From Silene noctiflora (Eukaryota > Streptophyta > Magnoliopsida > Caryophyllales > Caryophyllaceae), in the NCBI GenBank assembly GCA_009801015.1, contig VHZZ01000069.1, forward strand, positions 75,778-108,015: a DNA stretch of 32,238 nt. The letters run 5' to 3'. How positions within the stretch are numbered: the first letter of the stretch is position 1; every line of letters starts with the position of its first letter. Shown piece by piece: positions 31,311 through 32,238 of the stretch. Both the position numbers and the translations under genes were made by a program. The notes beneath the pieces were generated by a model. It had not been told where the DNA came from. It worked only from the letters and a program-made list of their open reading frames with translations, and did not search any database.

Positions 31311-31480
31311 TTTTTGGTGTAAACCATACGGTTTAATCCGGAGTCGAGCCGGGTAGGACCACTAGGGCGATAAAGCTCTCCCTCATGAGTTTCAACACTG
31401 TTGCGTTCCCAGGGCTCGAACACGGGACCTCTGGTTAAGATAGAACAACCTTTTGCCAGTTGATCTAAGTGCTCATGGGT
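31311..31480 (-). mobile_element. tRNA-derived SINE with perfect target duplication
   Basis: 170 bp on the minus strand. Near its 5' end are an A-box-like TTAGATCAACTGG (31468-31456) and a B-box-like GTGTTCGAGCC (about 31422-31412), the RNA polymerase III promoter arrangement; it ends in a short A tail (T run at 31310-31315 on plus). Flanked by the 14-bp direct repeat ACCACCTAGTTAGT (31297-31310, 31481-31494). Short open frames within it are meaningless. Confidence 0.88.
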
Positions 31481-31494
31481 ACCACCTAGTTAGT

Positions 31495-32238
31495 AATAAT
31501 GCCATTAGAGGAGCTTGGATAGCGTAAGTCTCATAAAAGCGGTTTTTACAATTACATTGTAAAATCATATAACGAAAGATTTAAAGTCCTTATTATAAAA
31601 AGTTGTGATTGGTGAAGTTATTTTAGCGGAGGTTTTAGGAAAATAATCACTTGGTTTACAGTAAGCATATAATGTTTATATGTAAAACGGCATTATATAA
31701 GAATTGTTGTATTGGAATTTAAGCGCAAGGTTGTAGAAGTATATAAATATTGTCTTACAAAGTTACAAGATTTAAGTAAATCGATGAATTTTAGTTATTC
31801 AAATAAGTTTTGTAGATAAGTCTTTTTCATGCAGATTTTAGTGTCTTATTTGTGATTTTTGCAATCTTTTCGTCAAACCTAAATATACACATCCCCCTTA
31901 TACTAAAAGAATAAGAGATCTCCAAAATTTTACCGCCTAAATGAATTTGGTTGTAATTGGGCTTTCATTATATCATATCTGTAATTGAGTTTTTATCATA
32001 TCATATCTCTACGTAATTGAGCTTTAATTATATTAAATCTACAACTGGATTATACTGAACTTTCGTTTTTCCACCAATTAATACAAAACATTAATAATAA
32101 TAATTTTTACAATTAAATTTCAAATTGAGTTAAATATCAGTTGTATAATTATTATTTTCTTTAATATTTCTATTTAAAAAACCGCGCATTTATAATAGAG
32201 TAAAACAATTATGGTTTGATAGATTCAGGAAAGTAATA
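31495..32238. repeat. Degenerate repeat block C, running off the window
   Basis: Shares with block A GCCATTAGAGGAGCTTGGATAG-type sequence (31501; compare 25072), TTTTAGTTATTCAA...TTTTGTAGATAAG (31790), TTTTCATGC and CGTCAAACCT (31871), and after an insertion AAAACAATTATGGTTTGAT (32202; compare 26424). Confidence 0.6.
31892..32188 (+). mobile_element. Helitron fragment lacking its 3' terminus
   Basis: Begins after A with TCCCCCTTATACTAAAAGAA, like the other Helitron starts here. It ends at about AACCGCGCATTTA, which corresponds to the subterminal GCGCATTTATTGC of the element at 23263-23956 but lacks the hairpin-CTRR tail. Related block A is uninterrupted here (CCTATATATGTATCATATATAGAG). Right boundary approximate. 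Confidence 0.5.

Noticed and set aside
1..32238. Search for CRISPR arrays, phage or bacterial operon-like systems
   Set aside because: No short regularly spaced repeats with unique spacers and no prokaryotic gene layout; the zeta-toxin fold here belongs to a plant kinase family, not to a toxin-antitoxin pair.

Overview
This is AT-rich plant nuclear DNA. The genes have GT-AG introns, TATA-type promoters and plant-specific families (a zeta-toxin-fold calmodulin-dependent NAD kinase-like protein, BCS1/OM66-type AAA-ATPases, a nodulin-like/NFD4 MFS transporter). The rest is dense in plant transposons: hAT, Stowaway, Tourist, Mutator-like and GACGGATAGTG-type MITEs, Helitrons and a SINE. A eudicot is clear. 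The order Caryophyllales (spinach/beet/Silene relatives) is my guess from remembered MITE sequence style and is not verified.

Layout. 991-4427 (+): 3' five exons of an NADKc-like gene, 5' end missing; two of its introns hold hAT MITEs. 5500-7385: seven degenerate units of a ~310-bp tandem repeat, followed by a partial hAT copy. 9265-10755 (+): an intronless OM66/BCS1-like AAA-ATPase. 11392-14205 (-): a TMEM230-family membrane protein with a 5'-UTR intron. 14598-16212 (-): a second AAA-ATPase, inverted relative to the first, with one 76-bp intron exactly in its arginine-finger codon. 16657-16793: a dead copy of the 5' end of the downstream transporter gene. 16970-17493: a second copy of the 3490 hAT MITE, inverted. 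17852-18217 (-): a small single-pass membrane protein whose 3' end is tandemly duplicated. 18376-18742: two palindromic MITEs. 19534-21368 (-): a three-exon NFD4-like MFS transporter.

From about 21.4 kb to the end there is no credible gene. About 24.1-32.2 kb is a degenerate set of related repeat blocks, each broken by different insertions: four non-autonomous Helitrons, a Tourist MITE, a Stowaway MITE, a Mutator-like MITE, a GACGGATAGTG MITE and a tRNA-derived SINE with a perfect 14-bp target duplication. Because the blocks are related, some insertions can be checked against an empty site inside the same window.

The genes do not form one pathway. The two AAA-ATPases are paralogs flanking the TMEM230 gene. 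I see no CRISPR, operon, tRNA or rRNA gene. The most unusual items are the intron bounded by an 8-bp direct repeat, the ~310-bp satellite-like array, the duplicated 3' end of the small membrane-protein gene, and the Helitron cluster with an internal empty-site control.
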